DNA of 64,000 nt, taken from Bacillota bacterium (GTDB taxonomy: Bacteria > Bacillota > Ch66). Positions 8,325 through 18,863 of this stretch are shown here, piece after piece. The notes beneath the pieces were generated by a model. It had not been told where the DNA came from. It saw only the letters and a list, made by a program, of their open reading frames with translations, and ran no database searches. The first letter of the stretch is position 1. Each line of letters begins with the position of its first letter. The position numbers and the translations under genes were made by a program. The stretch is from assembly GCA_013178045.1 (NCBI GenBank), contig JABLXP010000001.1, forward strand, positions 271,511 through 335,510. The letters run 5' to 3'.

Positions 8325-8825
8325 ATGGCGGAGTTTACTCACTTCAACGAAGCGGGTCGGGCGCGGATGGTGGACGTGACCGGCAAAGCCGATACCCAGC
8401 GGGAGGCGGTGGCCCGCGGGCGAATCACTATGCAGCCGGCAACCCTAACCCGCATTTTGCAGGGCGAGATGACCAAAGGAGATGTCCTGGGGGTAGCCCA
8501 GGTGGCCGGTATCATGGGAGCCAAGCAGACCAGCCAGTTGATTCCGATGTGCCATCCCCTTTTTCTGACGGGCGTTGATCTGACTTTTTGGCCTGATCTC
8601 AGCAATAATTGTATTAATATTGAAGCAAAAGTCAGAACCACGGGAAAGACGGGGGTCGAAATGGAGGCTCTGACGGCGGTCGCAGTGGCGGCCTTAGCCA
8701 TCTACGATATGTGCAAGGCTGTTGATAAGGGAATGACTATTGAAAATGTCCGTTTGGTGGAGAAAACCGGCGGTAAAAGTGGAACATTTAGACGTGAGGG
8801 GGAAGACGAATGGGCAAGATCGTAG
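8325..8825 (+). CDS. moaC: Cyclic pyranopterin monophosphate synthase MoaC
   Basis: 166 residues. It converts MoaA's cyclo-GTP product to cPMP. Family motifs seen are [18 protein letters not shown], the active-site [12 protein letters not shown] segment, [20 protein letters not shown] and the Lys-rich [20 protein letters not shown] region. The ATG at 8325 has GGAGG 6 bp upstream. The last 16 bp overlap the MOSC gene in another frame, so the C-terminus ([10 protein letters not shown]) is slightly extended and shared with the next start. Confidence 0.96.
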   Translation: MAEFTHFNEAGRARMVDVTGKADTQREAVARGRITMQPATLTRILQGEMTKGDVLGVAQVAGIMGAKQTSQLIPMCHPLFLTGVDLTFWPDLSNNCINIEAKVRTTGKTGVEMEALTAVAVAALAIYDMCKAVDKGMTIENVRLVEKTGGKSGTFRREGEDEWARS

Positions 8826-9250
8826 CGGTATGCACCAGTACAGGCAAAGGAGAACGGAAGACCAATGTCGGGCAGGGACGTCTGATCGCCGATTTTGGTT
8901 TGGAAGGAGATGCCCACGGAGGAACGTGGCACCGGCAGGTTAGCTTGCTGGCCATGGAAAGTATTGAAAAAATGCGGCAGATGGGTCTGGATGTGGGGCC
9001 CGGCGACTTCGCAGAGAACCTGACGACCGAAGGGATTGAACTAACCTCATTACCTATCGGAACCAGGCTGCGCATTGGTGGCCAGGCCCTTGGCGAAGTT
9101 ACTCAGATCGGCAAGGAGTGCCACACCCGCTGTGCTATTTATTATCAGGCGGGGGATTGTGTCATGCCTCGCGAAGGGATCTTCATCCGCATTCTGCGCG
9201 GTGGCGAAGTTAAAGTAGGCGACCCAATCGAGGTGGTTGACCGTGATTAG
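8810..9250 (+). CDS. MOSC domain-containing protein
   Basis: 146 residues consisting of one MOSC domain (the C-terminal fold of Moco sulfurase). The conserved block [14 protein letters not shown] is present, as is the cysteine in [16 protein letters not shown]. Stand-alone MOSC proteins are thought to handle sulfur on metal-pterin centres, and some sit between moaC and mogA in Clostridia as here. It overlaps moaC by 16 bp and mogA by 8 bp. The exact reaction is unknown. Confidence 0.9.
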   Translation: MGKIVAVCTSTGKGERKTNVGQGRLIADFGLEGDAHGGTWHRQVSLLAMESIEKMRQMGLDVGPGDFAENLTTEGIELTSLPIGTRLRIGGQALGEVTQIGKECHTRCAIYYQAGDCVMPREGIFIRILRGGEVKVGDPIEVVDRD

Positions 9251-9734
9251 AGTTGGCGTTTTGATCATGAGTGATAAGGGCTCGCGCGGGGAACGGGTGG
9301 ATGCCTGCGGGGATGTGATCCGGGAAATGGTTAAAGAGATCGATGGAGAGGTGGTGGCCTACGCCGTGCTCCCTGATGAGCAACCGGCCATCCAGGATCA
9401 TCTGATCGATTTTGCCGATAACCAGCGGTTAGACCTGGTACTGACCTCGGGTGGGACCGGGTTCAGTCCTCGCGATGTAACCCCCGAAGCCACTCTGGCG
9501 GTAGTGCATAAACTGGTTCCTGGGATTGCTGAGGCTATGCGTTTGGAAAGTCTCAAGATCACTCCCAAAGCGATGCTGTCACGGGCCATTGCTGGCATCC
9601 GAGGAAGAACATTGATTATTAATCTGCCAGGCAGCCCTAAGGCGGTCCGCGAGTGCCTGGCGGTGGTGCTGCCAGCCCTGCCGCACGGGATTGAAATTCT
9701 GCGCGGTGAGGCTTTTGAGTGTGCCGAAGGTTAA
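9243..9734 (+). CDS. mogA: Molybdopterin adenylyltransferase MogA/MoaB
   Basis: 163 residues. This family adenylylates molybdopterin before metal insertion by MoeA. The MoCF-fold signature TSGGTGFSPRDVTPEAT and LPGSPKAVRECL are diagnostic. The GTG at 9243 is chosen with GAGGTGG 6 bp upstream; a TTG at 9237 is the alternative. It is the last gene of the cofactor operon. MoaD/MoaE (MPT synthase) and MobA are not in this window and must be elsewhere. Confidence 0.93.
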   Translation: MIRVGVLIMSDKGSRGERVDACGDVIREMVKEIDGEVVAYAVLPDEQPAIQDHLIDFADNQRLDLVLTSGGTGFSPRDVTPEATLAVVHKLVPGIAEAMRLESLKITPKAMLSRAIAGIRGRTLIINLPGSPKAVRECLAVVLPALPHGIEILRGEAFECAEG

Positions 9735-9930
9735 AGTAATATTTTCAGGCTAGGTGTATAAAACGCTGGCAATTGGGAAATATCAATGAAGAAAGAGAAA
9801 CAGGACAAACCACCGCAGTTCTGATCTAAAACCTCAAGCAAGCGACCAAGGCAGGAGAAGGGAGAATAAGAAACAGGCTAGAAGCGCCAGAAAATTGGTT
9901 AAGATTGATAATTATGGGATGCTAGTCCGT

Positions 9931-9959
9931 TTGCAAATACTTCTGGTCTTGCCTATTAT
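9931..9959 (+). promoter_or_regulatory. Sigma-A promoter of groESL
   Basis: TTGCAA (9931-9936), 17-bp spacer, TATTAT (9954-9959). The CIRCE operator begins 13 bp downstream, over the start region. The rest of the 9735-9930 gap shows nothing I recognise. Confidence 0.8.
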
Positions 9960-9971
9960 TATAAATGAATA

Positions 9972-9998
9972 TTAGCACTCAGTCATGCTGAGTGCTAA
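9972..9998 (+). promoter_or_regulatory. CIRCE operator (HrcA binding site)
   Basis: Perfect match to the CIRCE consensus: TTAGCACTC, 9-bp spacer, GAGTGCTAA. HrcA binds it to repress heat-shock chaperone operons. It lies between the promoter and groES. hrcA itself is not in the window. Confidence 0.97.
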
Positions 9999-10036
9999 CA
10001 ATAAATATCCTAAAATAAAGGAGGTATAAAAATAGT

Positions 10037-10324
10037 ATGAAGCTCAGTCCATTGGGTGACCGTGTCGTGATCAAAGTCCTCGAAATCGAAGAAAAAACCA
10101 AGAGTGGGATTGTACTGCCTGACACCGCGAAAGAAAAACCGCAAGAAGGCGAGATCAAGGCTGTTGGTACCGGGCGGGTGCTCGATAATGGACAACGGGT
10201 ACCGCTGGAAGTCAAAGTTGGGGACCGCGTGATCTTTTCCAAGTATGCGGGCACAGAAGTTAAGGTTGATGGAGAAGAGTACCTCATCCTGTCAGAGAGG
10301 GATATCCTGGCAATTGTAGGTTAA
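10037..10324 (+). CDS. groES: Co-chaperonin GroES
   Basis: 95 residues, the normal length. GroES forms the heptameric lid of the GroEL folding chamber in the cytoplasm. The N-terminus ([20 protein letters not shown]) includes the conserved start, followed by the mobile loop [16 protein letters not shown] and the [15 protein letters not shown] block. AAAGGAGGT lies upstream of the ATG. It is followed 38 bp later by groEL in a CIRCE-controlled operon. Confidence 0.98.
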   Translation: MKLSPLGDRVVIKVLEIEEKTKSGIVLPDTAKEKPQEGEIKAVGTGRVLDNGQRVPLEVKVGDRVIFSKYAGTEVKVDGEEYLILSERDILAIVG

Positions 10325-10362
10325 CCCTATTAACAAATACATATGAGGAGGGAACAGGTTAA

Positions 10363-11985
<1,623 letters not shown>

Positions 11986-12023
11986 GAAACACCCAAGGCC
12001 AATTAAATAACATTTGGTCAAAG

Positions 12024-12053
12024 AGCCCCGGTGAAGGATACCGGGGCTTTGCA
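12024..12053 (+). terminator. Terminator after groEL
   Basis: Stem AGCCCCGGT (12024-12032) / ACCGGGGCT (12040-12048), 7-nt loop, then TTTGCAGATCTTTT. The T-run is interrupted but the stem is strong. Confidence 0.8.
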
Positions 12054-12226
12054 GATCTTTTGATTAATTGTCCCTAAAGAGTGGTCTCTAATTTTGGCAG
12101 CCCCCCAGGAGAAGTTGAAGTCAGGCCAAGGTTGAAAGATAAGCGCGAGTTGGCTACACTGGGAGTGGGAATGATTCATGATATTATCTTTAGGCTCAAC
12201 AATATATTTATAAGGATGGGATACGC

Positions 12227-12664
12227 ATGCAGTTATTTATTTTTGCCTTGTTTACTCTGTTGATCGGTTTCGTCGGGGCTCTGCAGAATGTCTTTAATAA
12301 TGCAATGAAAAGCTTTATCGGCCTATGGGAGACGACTTTTTTTGTTCACCTCTCCGGTGCGGTTGTCGCTCTAATTGCCATGCTTTTTTTTGGACAGGGG
12401 ACGTTCTGGCAGTTGGAGAAAGCCCCATGGTTTGCCTGGCTGGGCGGGGTGTGTGGCGTGATCATTATCAGCGGCATCGTTCTGAGTATCCCTCGGCTGG
12501 GGGTTGTTGGAACGGTTGGATTGTTCGTATTTGGACAACTTCTGCTTTCGGTCCTGATCGACCAGTTTGGTTTATTCGGCGTCAGGCAGTTACCTCTCAC
12601 CTTCATGAAAGCGAGTGGTCTGGTCTTAATGGGCCTGGGCCTATGGTTTTTCTTCCGCGGGTAA
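12227..12664 (+). CDS. YdcZ/DUF606-type DMT-family membrane protein
   Basis: 145 residues with five predicted hydrophobic segments and almost no soluble part. The pattern GALQNVFNNAM near residue 20 and the paired helices match the EamA-like DUF606 (YdcZ) family, usually annotated as small DMT transporters. Some members act as pairs; only one is present here. TAAGGATGGG lies 6 bp before the ATG. Substrate unknown. It is flanked by gaps of about 150-240 bp on both sides in which I see no other gene. Confidence 0.8.
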   Translation: MQLFIFALFTLLIGFVGALQNVFNNAMKSFIGLWETTFFVHLSGAVVALIAMLFFGQGTFWQLEKAPWFAWLGGVCGVIIISGIVLSIPRLGVVGTVGLFVFGQLLLSVLIDQFGLFGVRQLPLTFMKASGLVLMGLGLWFFFRG

Positions 12665-12808
12665 ATCGCGGGTAAATAAGGAGATAAAACTGGCTGGAGA
12701 ACTACCAAGTTTACATAACGCCAAAATGCTTTTCCTGAAACCGGCATAACCCACTTCAACCGCTAATAGAATATGGTGAGTGAAATTACGGGTGAGGGGG
12801 AACTGGGG

Positions 12809-13501
12809 ATGTGGTTCAGGGTAACGAAGCGGAAGTTGGCTATTTTTTTTCTGGCCATTCTGATCATTTTCTTATGTACAGTCGTTTATCATTGGTGGTT
12901 CAATCACAGTGCGGTTGTACCCGAGGAACTCATTGGTGTGGCGATTGAAAACACGGCCCGGGCCCAGAGTTACCGTTATGAAATAGTGGCGCGTTCTCAG
13001 GTTGATGGTCAGTTCCGCACCTTGAGCGAAATCACGGGAGAAAAGGCTAAGAACGGCGATTTTCACATCAAGGGGGTCATGGTGAATTCGCCAGTTGATA
13101 TTTACCAGATTGGTGACATCACTTACCATAAGGATTTATTCACCAACAAATGGATTGTGACTGAAGGCAGCAATCTGGCGAAAATGCAGGTGTTGATGAC
13201 GGAAATCAATCCCCTGGCCCATTTCAACTTTCGACAGGTGGTTGGTGTCAAGTATCTTGGCCAGGAAAAGGTTCGCGATGAGCGGTGTTATGTGCTTGAA
13301 TGCCAGCCACATCTGGAAAACCAGTACCTTGAACTCTTCTGGACTGAGTTTATTTATCAACTGTGGATTGACCGAAAAGACCAGCTGATCCGCAAAGCGT
13401 GCATCAAAGCCAGGCATAAGAGCAATGCTAACGCAGCTCTTTCCATCGATGTTCAGTTGTACGACTTTAACCAGAACCTCGAGATAAAACCTCCTAGATA
13501 A
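12809..13501 (+). CDS. Membrane-anchored extracytoplasmic protein, LolA/outer-lipoprotein-sorting-like, unknown function
   Basis: 230 residues. The ATG at 12809 is chosen because GAGGGGG lies 8 bp upstream and because it places a signal anchor at the N-terminus (KRKLAIFFLAILIIFLCTVV). An earlier in-frame ATG at 12773 has no ribosome site. There is no lipobox. The remainder is a soluble, beta-rich extracellular domain with motifs like ENTARAQSYRYEI, VDIYQIGDITY and LWIDRKDQLIRKA, which recall LolA/LppX-type or DUF6612-type lipid-binding folds in Firmicutes. This is a structural guess. The next gene, hpt, has its own promoter, so it is not clearly part of an operon. Confidence 0.68.
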   Translation: MWFRVTKRKLAIFFLAILIIFLCTVVYHWWFNHSAVVPEELIGVAIENTARAQSYRYEIVARSQVDGQFRTLSEITGEKAKNGDFHIKGVMVNSPVDIYQIGDITYHKDLFTNKWIVTEGSNLAKMQVLMTEINPLAHFNFRQVVGVKYLGQEKVRDERCYVLECQPHLENQYLELFWTEFIYQLWIDRKDQLIRKACIKARHKSNANAALSIDVQLYDFNQNLEIKPPR

Positions 13502-13539
13502 GCGGCCTAAACCAGCTCTTACCAGGACCCTAGTAGGGT

Positions 13540-13568
13540 TTGACATTCTGGAACCCTCCTGATATAAT
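13540..13568 (+). promoter_or_regulatory. Consensus sigma-A promoter of hpt
   Basis: TTGACA (13540-13545), 17-bp spacer, TATAAT (13563-13568): a full match to both hexamers. It lies 39 bp before the hpt start, implying strong constitutive expression. Confidence 0.9.
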
Positions 13569-13607
13569 TTCCACATAAATTGTCAAAATTGGTGGAGGAG
13601 TACCGGG

Positions 13608-14147
13608 ATGTTGACGATTGAACGCCGGATCTTAATAACAACCGAGCAGATTAAACAGCGCGTCAAGGAGATGGGAAAGGAAATCACCAGGGATTATGCG
13701 GACCGAGAGCTTTTGATCGTGGGGATCCTTAAAGGAGCTTTTGTGTTCATGGCTGACCTGGTTCGGGAAATTACCATACCTGTTGCCCTAGATTTTATGG
13801 ATGTGTCCAGTTATGGATCGGCGACGGAATCATCGGGAGTGGTCCGGATCATGAAGGACCTGGACCAAAGCATCGAGGGTAAACACGTCCTGGTCGTTGA
13901 GGATATCATCGATACGGGATTGACCCTTCATTATATTCAAGAAAACTTGCGTTCACGCCGCGCAGCCAGCGTGAAGATCTGTGCTTTCCTTGATAAACCC
14001 AGCCGGCGTAAAGTAAATATTTACCCGGATTACTTGGGTTTTTCGATTCCTGATGCATTTGTCGTGGGTTATGGGCTGGATTACGCCGAGAAGTTCCGTC
14101 AATTACCTTATGTGGCTGTTTTAGGCCCCGAAGACTACCAGGCTTAG
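13608..14147 (+). CDS. hpt: Hypoxanthine phosphoribosyltransferase
   Basis: 179 residues. Salvages hypoxanthine (and guanine) to IMP/GMP using PRPP. The PRPP-binding signature is VLVVEDIIDTGLTL, and the GILKGAFVFMADL and SYGSATESSG loops are present. A GGAGGAG site precedes the ATG. The gene lies upstream of guaA and the purine operon, consistent with a purine cluster. Confidence 0.95.
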   Translation: MLTIERRILITTEQIKQRVKEMGKEITRDYADRELLIVGILKGAFVFMADLVREITIPVALDFMDVSSYGSATESSGVVRIMKDLDQSIEGKHVLVVEDIIDTGLTLHYIQENLRSRRAASVKICAFLDKPSRRKVNIYPDYLGFSIPDAFVVGYGLDYAEKFRQLPYVAVLGPEDYQA

Positions 14148-14167
14148 TACTGAATAGTGATAACTTG

Positions 14168-14197
14168 AAGCTACCTCACCGGTAGCTTGTTCTTGTT
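14168..14197 (+). terminator. Probable terminator between hpt and guaA
   Basis: Perfect 8-bp stem AAGCTACC (14168-14175) / GGTAGCTT (14181-14188), 5-nt loop, followed by GTTCTTGTT. The T-tract is weak, so it may be leaky and allow read-through to guaA; no separate guaA promoter is evident. Confidence 0.55.
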
Positions 14198-14218
14198 GTA
14201 AAAGGAGGGACAAGCATA

Positions 14219-15766
14219 ATGACGGACAGGCCAGGGCAGGAACTGGTTTTAGTCCTGGATTTTGGCGGGCAGTACAACCAACTGATTGCCCGCCGCATCA
14301 GGGAACTCAATGTCTACAGTGAGATGCTGCCTTACAATACCCCGCTGGAGAAAGTCCTGGCGTTAAACCCGAAGGGGATCGTTTTTTCCGGCGGACCATC
14401 CAGTGTCTACGGCGATAAAGCCCCGGTTTGTGATCCGCGACTGTTCGAGAGCGGGATTCCAATTCTGGGAATTTGCTATGGCATGCAGTTGATGGCCCAT
14501 CTCCTGGGTGGCCAGGTTAGGCGGGCGGAACACCGCGAGTACGGAAAAACCGAATTATGGATTGTCGATGAGAACGATTCATTGTTTGCCGGACTGGAGC
14601 GTAATCAGACCTGTTGGATGAGCCACGGTGATCTGGTTGAGGCTCCACCCTCTGGATTTAAAGTGACGGCCCGGACCCCGAAAGCTCCTGTGGCGGCGAT
14701 TAGCGATCCCCAGCGCCGCTTGTACGGCGTTCAGTTCCACCCCGAGGTCAAGCACACGCCGCGCGGCCAGGACCTGCTCCGTCACTTCCTGTTTGACGTT
14801 TGTGGTTGCCGTGGCGACTGGACGATGGAATCATTTATTGATAAAACGGTCGATGAGGTGCGGCAGGAGGTCAGCGGTGGGCAGGTACTGTGCGCTTTAA
14901 GCGGTGGCGTAGACTCGTCGGTAGCGGCTGCTCTGGTGCACCGGGCGATTGGCGATCAGTTAACGTGTGTGTTCGTTGACCACGGCCTGCTCAGAAAAGG
15001 CGAGGGAGAGCAGGTCCGGCGAACGTTTGCCGAACAGTTCCAGATGAAGCTGGTTTATGTTGATGCTCAGGGGAGATTCCTGACGCGTTTGGCCGGGGTG
15101 ACTGACCCTGAGCAAAAACGCAAGATCATCGGCAATGAATTCATCCGCGTGTTTGAAGAAGAAGCCCGAAAGCTGGGGGCGGTTGACTATCTGGTTCAGG
15201 GTACTTTATACCCTGACATCATTGAGAGCGGGACTGAGACCGCAGCCGTAATCAAAACCCACCACAACGTCGGTGGATTGCCTAAAGACATGCGGCTAAA
15301 GCTGATCGAACCACTGAAATGGTTGTTTAAAGACGAGGTAAGGCTGGTGGGACAGGAACTGGGCCTGCCGGAGGAGATCGTTTGGCGCCAGCCATTCCCC
15401 GGTCCTGGATTGGCTGTCCGGATTCTGGGCGAGGTGACCCAGGATAAACTGGAGATCCTGCGGGAAGCTGACGCGATTGTTTATGAAGAAATCAAACGGG
15501 CAGGCTTGTATCGGGAGATCTGGCAATCTTTTGCCGTGCTTCCCTCGATGCGGAGCGTTGGGGTAATGGGCGATGAGCGGACTTATGCCTATCCGATTAT
15601 CTTGCGGGCGGTGACCAGTGAAGACGCGATGACAGCCGACTGGGCCAGGTTGCCCTATGACCTGCTAGAACGGATTTCGAACCGGATCGTCAACGAGGTG
15701 CGGGATGTGAACCGGGTGGTCTACGACATAACAAGTAAACCTCCAGGTACCATTGAGTGGGAATAG
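14219..15766 (+). CDS. guaA: GMP synthase (glutamine-hydrolysing)
   Basis: 515 residues. Converts XMP to GMP with ATP and glutamine. It has an N-terminal class I amidotransferase (nucleophile in GICYGMQ, His/Glu in GVQFHPEV), a central ATP-pyrophosphatase with P-loop LSGGVDSSV, and a C-terminal dimerisation domain ending in KPPGTIEWE. The site AAAGGAGGGA precedes the ATG. Full length with no anomalies. Confidence 0.98.
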   Translation: MTDRPGQELVLVLDFGGQYNQLIARRIRELNVYSEMLPYNTPLEKVLALNPKGIVFSGGPSSVYGDKAPVCDPRLFESGIPILGICYGMQLMAHLLGGQVRRAEHREYGKTELWIVDENDSLFAGLERNQTCWMSHGDLVEAPPSGFKVTARTPKAPVAAISDPQRRLYGVQFHPEVKHTPRGQDLLRHFLFDVCGCRGDWTMESFIDKTVDEVRQEVSGGQVLCALSGGVDSSVAAALVHRAIGDQLTCVFVDHGLLRKGEGEQVRRTFAEQFQMKLVYVDAQGRFLTRLAGVTDPEQKRKIIGNEFIRVFEEEARKLGAVDYLVQGTLYPDIIESGTETAAVIKTHHNVGGLPKDMRLKLIEPLKWLFKDEVRLVGQELGLPEEIVWRQPFPGPGLAVRILGEVTQDKLEILREADAIVYEEIKRAGLYREIWQSFAVLPSMRSVGVMGDERTYAYPIILRAVTSEDAMTADWARLPYDLLERISNRIVNEVRDVNRVVYDITSKPPGTIEWE

Positions 15767-15853
15767 CGAAACAATAGCTCAAGGCGGCGGTGTAAATAAA
15801 TGGTACAAGGCGAATAATAGTGTTAACAAAAAATTTAATGTTCGTTATTTTCC

Positions 15854-15883
15854 TTGACAATGGCTTCGCCGGTCTGTTAACAT
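15854..15883 (+). promoter_or_regulatory. Probable promoter of the purine operon
   Basis: TTGACA (15854-15859) followed after 18 bp by TAACAT (15878-15883), a weak -10. It is placed just ahead of the riboswitch leader, as expected for a start near 15890. Confidence 0.55.
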
Positions 15884-15903
15884 CTAAAATAAGAAAGCAA
15901 ATT

Positions 15904-15976
15904 TACCAAGTCTGTGCAGAGTGAGGATATGGCTCGCTAGTCAAATCAGGTAACCATAAATTACCTGCGGCAGGCG
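15904..15976 (+). promoter_or_regulatory. Purine-riboswitch-like aptamer (guanine family, variant core)
   Basis: Aligned by eye to the xpt guanine aptamer. P2 is GTGAG/CTCGC closing the conserved loop GATATGG, and P3 is GGTAA/TTACC closing CCATAAA (canonical CCGUAAA). These are the two kissing loops of the purine family with correct spacing. The J2/3 and J3/1 strands, however, read TAGTCAAATCA and TGCGGCAG instead of AAGUUUCUACC and GACUAUGU. P1 may be GTCTGT (15910-15915) with GCAGGC (15970-15975). It lies directly 5' of a PRPP-type aptamer. Ligand uncertain; the pocket may be altered or degenerate. Confidence 0.6.
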
Positions 15977-15980
15977 AAAG

Positions 15981-16112
15981 TGTACCTAGGGTTCCACTTG
16001 CGGCAGTTTAAGCGGGGTTTGGTCCGAGTGGTACAGACGACCTCACATCCAGTCTGTTGGCTGATGGCGAGGTGGTTACACCGAAGGGATAAAAGCCCAG
16101 TCGGGTAGGTTT
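15981..16112 (+). promoter_or_regulatory. PRPP riboswitch (ykkC family)
   Basis: Contains the ykkC-family blocks CTAGGGTTCC (15986-15995), TTGGTCCGAGTGG near 16019-16031 and ACACCGAAGGGATAAAAGCCC near 16078-16098 (21 nt shown in two parts: ACACCGAAGGG and ATAAAAGCCC). P1 is ACCTA (15984-15988) with TAGGT (16106-16110). The ykkC superfamily includes guanidine, ppGpp and PRPP classes; position ahead of the de novo purine operon points to PRPP, the substrate of PurF. The 3' conserved block overlaps the terminator 5' arm, which predicts a PRPP-ON switch. Confidence 0.82.
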
Positions 16113-16155
16113 CCCTGTTCATCTGTGGAATCTACCGTCTGGGCTTTGCTATTCT
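16092..16155 (+). terminator. Riboswitch-controlled terminator ahead of purE
   Basis: Long hairpin with outer stem AAAGCCCAG (16092-16100) / CTGGGCTTT (16139-16147) and inner GGTAG (16104-16108) / CTACC (16132-16136), followed by GCTATTCTTT. The 5' arm uses the AAAAGCCC block and the P1 3' strand of the PRPP aptamer, so aptamer folding and terminator are mutually exclusive. Confidence 0.85.
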
Positions 16156-16223
16156 TTAATCTAAATATTTTAGGCGGTTTTCGGTTACACTCGGGTTTAA
16201 AGAATATGAAAATGGAGGAGCGT

Positions 16224-16793
16224 ATGTCAGAGAAAAGTAAAACCACGGCTAAACAAACCAAACCTAAACCAAAAGGGGCCAGACCAGTCGAGGTTGGGAT
16301 CGTGATGGGCAGTGATTCCGATCTACCGGTGATGAAGGAGGCGGCCGAGATTTTAGAACGATTCGCCATTGGCTACGAAGTGGTGATCGCTTCTGCCCAC
16401 CGAGCTCCCGCCAAGACGGCTCAGTATGCTGAACAGGCAGCTGAACGCGGCCTGGCTGTGATCATCGCTGGAGCCGGCGGGGCGGCTCATTTGCCCGGGG
16501 TGATTGCGGCGTTGACTCCTCTGCCTGTGATCGGAGTTCCGATTAAAACAGCGGCACTAGGGGGGGTGGATTCACTTTACTCAATTGTCCAGATGCCGAG
16601 TGGCATCCCGGTGGCTACCGTAGCGATTAATGGAGCCAGGAATGCGGGCATCCTGGCCGCTCAAATTCTGGCGGTGCGTGACGCGGACCTGCGCCAGCGA
16701 ATCCAGCAGTTCAAGGCAGACCTGGCCAGCGAGGTTGAAGCCAAGGCTGCCCAACTGGCCGAGCTCGGGATCGAAGGTTACCTGAATCGATAG
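16224..16793 (+). CDS. purE: 5-(carboxyamino)imidazole ribonucleotide mutase PurE
   Basis: 189 residues. PurE rearranges N5-CAIR to CAIR. Class I signatures are [27 protein letters not shown] and [16 protein letters not shown]. The ATG at 16224 is chosen because GGAGG lies 5 bp upstream; earlier starts fall in the terminator hairpin. The first ~24 residues are a Lys/Thr/Pro-rich extension absent from typical PurE. purK, which makes N5-CAIR, is missing from the operon. First gene after the riboswitch. Confidence 0.96.
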   Translation: MSEKSKTTAKQTKPKPKGARPVEVGIVMGSDSDLPVMKEAAEILERFAIGYEVVIASAHRAPAKTAQYAEQAAERGLAVIIAGAGGAAHLPGVIAALTPLPVIGVPIKTAALGGVDSLYSIVQMPSGIPVATVAINGARNAGILAAQILAVRDADLRQRIQQFKADLASEVEAKAAQLAELGIEGYLNR

Positions 16794-16825
16794 TTCTAGA
16801 TGAATCAGAAAGTGAGGGATGCTCT

Positions 16826-18121
16826 TTGATTGAACGTTACACCCTCCCAGCCATGGGACGCATCTGGGAAGAAGAGAACAAACTGCAGAAGTGGTTGGAG
16901 ATTGAAATACTGGCCTGCGAAGCATGGGCTAACCTGGGCAAAATTCCCTCAGCGGCGCTGGAAGAAATTAAGGCGAAAGCAAGATTTGACAAAAACCGGA
17001 TCGCGGAGATTGAAAAGGTTACGCGCCATGATGTCCTGGCTTTTCTCACCAATGTGGCCGAGTACGTGGGGGACGCCTCCAAATACATTCATATGGGCAT
17101 GACTTCTTCTGACATCCTGGACACGACTCTGGCGGTTCAGCTGCGGGAAGCGGCCGACATCATCCTGGCCAAACTGGAACGGCTTTTAGAGGTTCTGGCG
17201 GCACGCGCCCGGGAACACAAATACACCCTGATGGTTGGCCGCACCCACGGGATCCACGGTGAGCCCGTGACTTTTGGCTTGAAACTGGCCCTCTGGTATG
17301 ATGAAACCCGGCGCAATATTGAACGGATGCGGCAGGCCCGGGAGGTAATCAGCTACGGTAAAATCTCCGGAGCGGTTGGCACCTTTGCCAACATCGACCC
17401 GGCCGTCGAAGAGTATGTTTGTGCGAAGCTGGGGTTAAAGCCGGCGCCGGTGTCGACACAGATTATCCAGCGCGACAGACACGCCCAGTATCTGACTACC
17501 CTGGCCGTTATTGCTGCTTCGCTGGAAAAGTTTGCGACGGAGATTCGCAACCTGCAGCGAACGGACATCCTCGAAGTTGAGGAGATGTTTGCTCGGGGGC
17601 AGAAGGGTTCCTCGGCCATGCCGCACAAGCGGAACCCCATTACCTCAGAGAGGGTGACAGGATTGGCCCGGGTGATTCGGGGTAACGCCCTGGCTGCCCT
17701 GGAAAACGTCGCCCTGTGGCATGAACGCGACCTGACCAATTCTTCCACGGAGCGGATCATCATCCCGGACAGTTGTATTCTGCTCGATTACATTCTGACC
17801 AAATTCATAGAGGTTATCGCTAACCTGCAGGTTTATCCCGAAAACATGCAGAAGAACCTTAATAAAACCCTGGGTATGGTCTTTTCGCAGCGAGTGCTGC
17901 TGGCTTTGGTGGACAAAGGGGTGCTGCGGGAGGACGCGTACGCCTGGGTGCAGCGCAACGCCATGGAGACGTGGCGAACCGGCCAGCCGTTCAAGGAGAC
18001 GATCCTCAAGGATGCGGACATCATGGCATGGCTCTCACCAGCGGAAGTGGATGAACTGTTTGACTACGGGTATCACTTGAAGAATGTAGACTATATCTTT
18101 AAGCGGGCAGGATTAGAGTAA
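16826..18121 (+). CDS. purB: Adenylosuccinate lyase
   Basis: 431 residues. Cleaves SAICAR in the purine pathway and adenylosuccinate in AMP formation. The fumarase/aspartase-superfamily signature [11 protein letters not shown] holds the catalytic serine loop, and [14 protein letters not shown] is the active-site His region. The start is a TTG preceded by GTGAGGG. Full length, in the pur operon after purE. Confidence 0.97.
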   Translation: MIERYTLPAMGRIWEEENKLQKWLEIEILACEAWANLGKIPSAALEEIKAKARFDKNRIAEIEKVTRHDVLAFLTNVAEYVGDASKYIHMGMTSSDILDTTLAVQLREAADIILAKLERLLEVLAARAREHKYTLMVGRTHGIHGEPVTFGLKLALWYDETRRNIERMRQAREVISYGKISGAVGTFANIDPAVEEYVCAKLGLKPAPVSTQIIQRDRHAQYLTTLAVIAASLEKFATEIRNLQRTDILEVEEMFARGQKGSSAMPHKRNPITSERVTGLARVIRGNALAALENVALWHERDLTNSSTERIIIPDSCILLDYILTKFIEVIANLQVYPENMQKNLNKTLGMVFSQRVLLALVDKGVLREDAYAWVQRNAMETWRTGQPFKETILKDADIMAWLSPAEVDELFDYGYHLKNVDYIFKRAGLE

Positions 18122-18140
18122 GAAGGAGGTTTTTTTGGTA

Positions 18141-18848
18141 ATGGTGGAGAGACTGGAGCTACTGTACGAGGGGAAGGCCAAGAAGGTATATCGGACCAAT
18201 GACCCTAACCTCTACTGGATCGAGTATAAGGATGACGCGACAGCTTTTAATGGCCTCAAAAAAGGGACGATCACCAACAAAGGGTTTTATAACAACCAGA
18301 TTTCCGCTAAGCTGTTTCAACTGCTGGAAAACAAGGGGATTCCTACCCACTTTGTCGAACTGGTCAATGAGCGGGAAATGGTGGTCAAGGCCTTAAAGAT
18401 CATCCCTGTCGAGGTGATCGCCCGGAATATCACGGCCGGCAGTCTGGCCAAACGGCTGGGGATGGAAGAAGGCATTGTGCTAAATAAACCGGTTCTGGAG
18501 TTCTACTACAAGAGTGATGAACTGGGCGACCCGATGATCAACGAGTACCACATTGACGCCATAAATTTGGCCACGCCGGAGCAGATGGCGGTGATTAAGG
18601 ATCTGGCCTGGCAAATCAACGATATTCTAAAGGTCTACTTCGCGGAAAAAGGCATCTTGCTGGTTGATTTTAAGCTCGAGTTTGGTGTCTATCAGGGGCA
18701 GGTAATTTTAGGGGACGAGATTTCGCCGGATACGTGCCGGTTCTGGGACGCGGAAACTAAAGAAAAACTGGACAAAGACCGCTTCCGTCGCGACCTGGGC
18801 AATGTGGAGGGAGCATACGCGGAGGTCTGGCGGCGGCTGCAAAGTTAA
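18141..18848 (+). CDS. purC: Phosphoribosylaminoimidazole-succinocarboxamide synthase (SAICAR synthetase)
   Basis: 235 residues. Joins CAIR and aspartate with ATP. Motifs are [11 protein letters not shown] at the N-terminus, [27 protein letters not shown] and [20 protein letters not shown] lies 11 bp from the ATG at 18141; a TTG at 18135 with 5-bp spacing is an alternative that would add two residues. Full length. Confidence 0.97.
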   Translation: MVERLELLYEGKAKKVYRTNDPNLYWIEYKDDATAFNGLKKGTITNKGFYNNQISAKLFQLLENKGIPTHFVELVNEREMVVKALKIIPVEVIARNITAGSLAKRLGMEEGIVLNKPVLEFYYKSDELGDPMINEYHIDAINLATPEQMAVIKDLAWQINDILKVYFAEKGILLVDFKLEFGVYQGQVILGDEISPDTCRFWDAETKEKLDKDRFRRDLGNVEGAYAEVWRRLQS

Positions 18849-18863
18849 GATTGGAGGTAAGCA

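Noticed and set aside
12081..12263. 60-codon ORF ahead of the YdcZ-like gene
   Set aside because: No ribosome site, overlaps the better supported gene at 12227 in another frame, and the peptide resembles nothing known to me.
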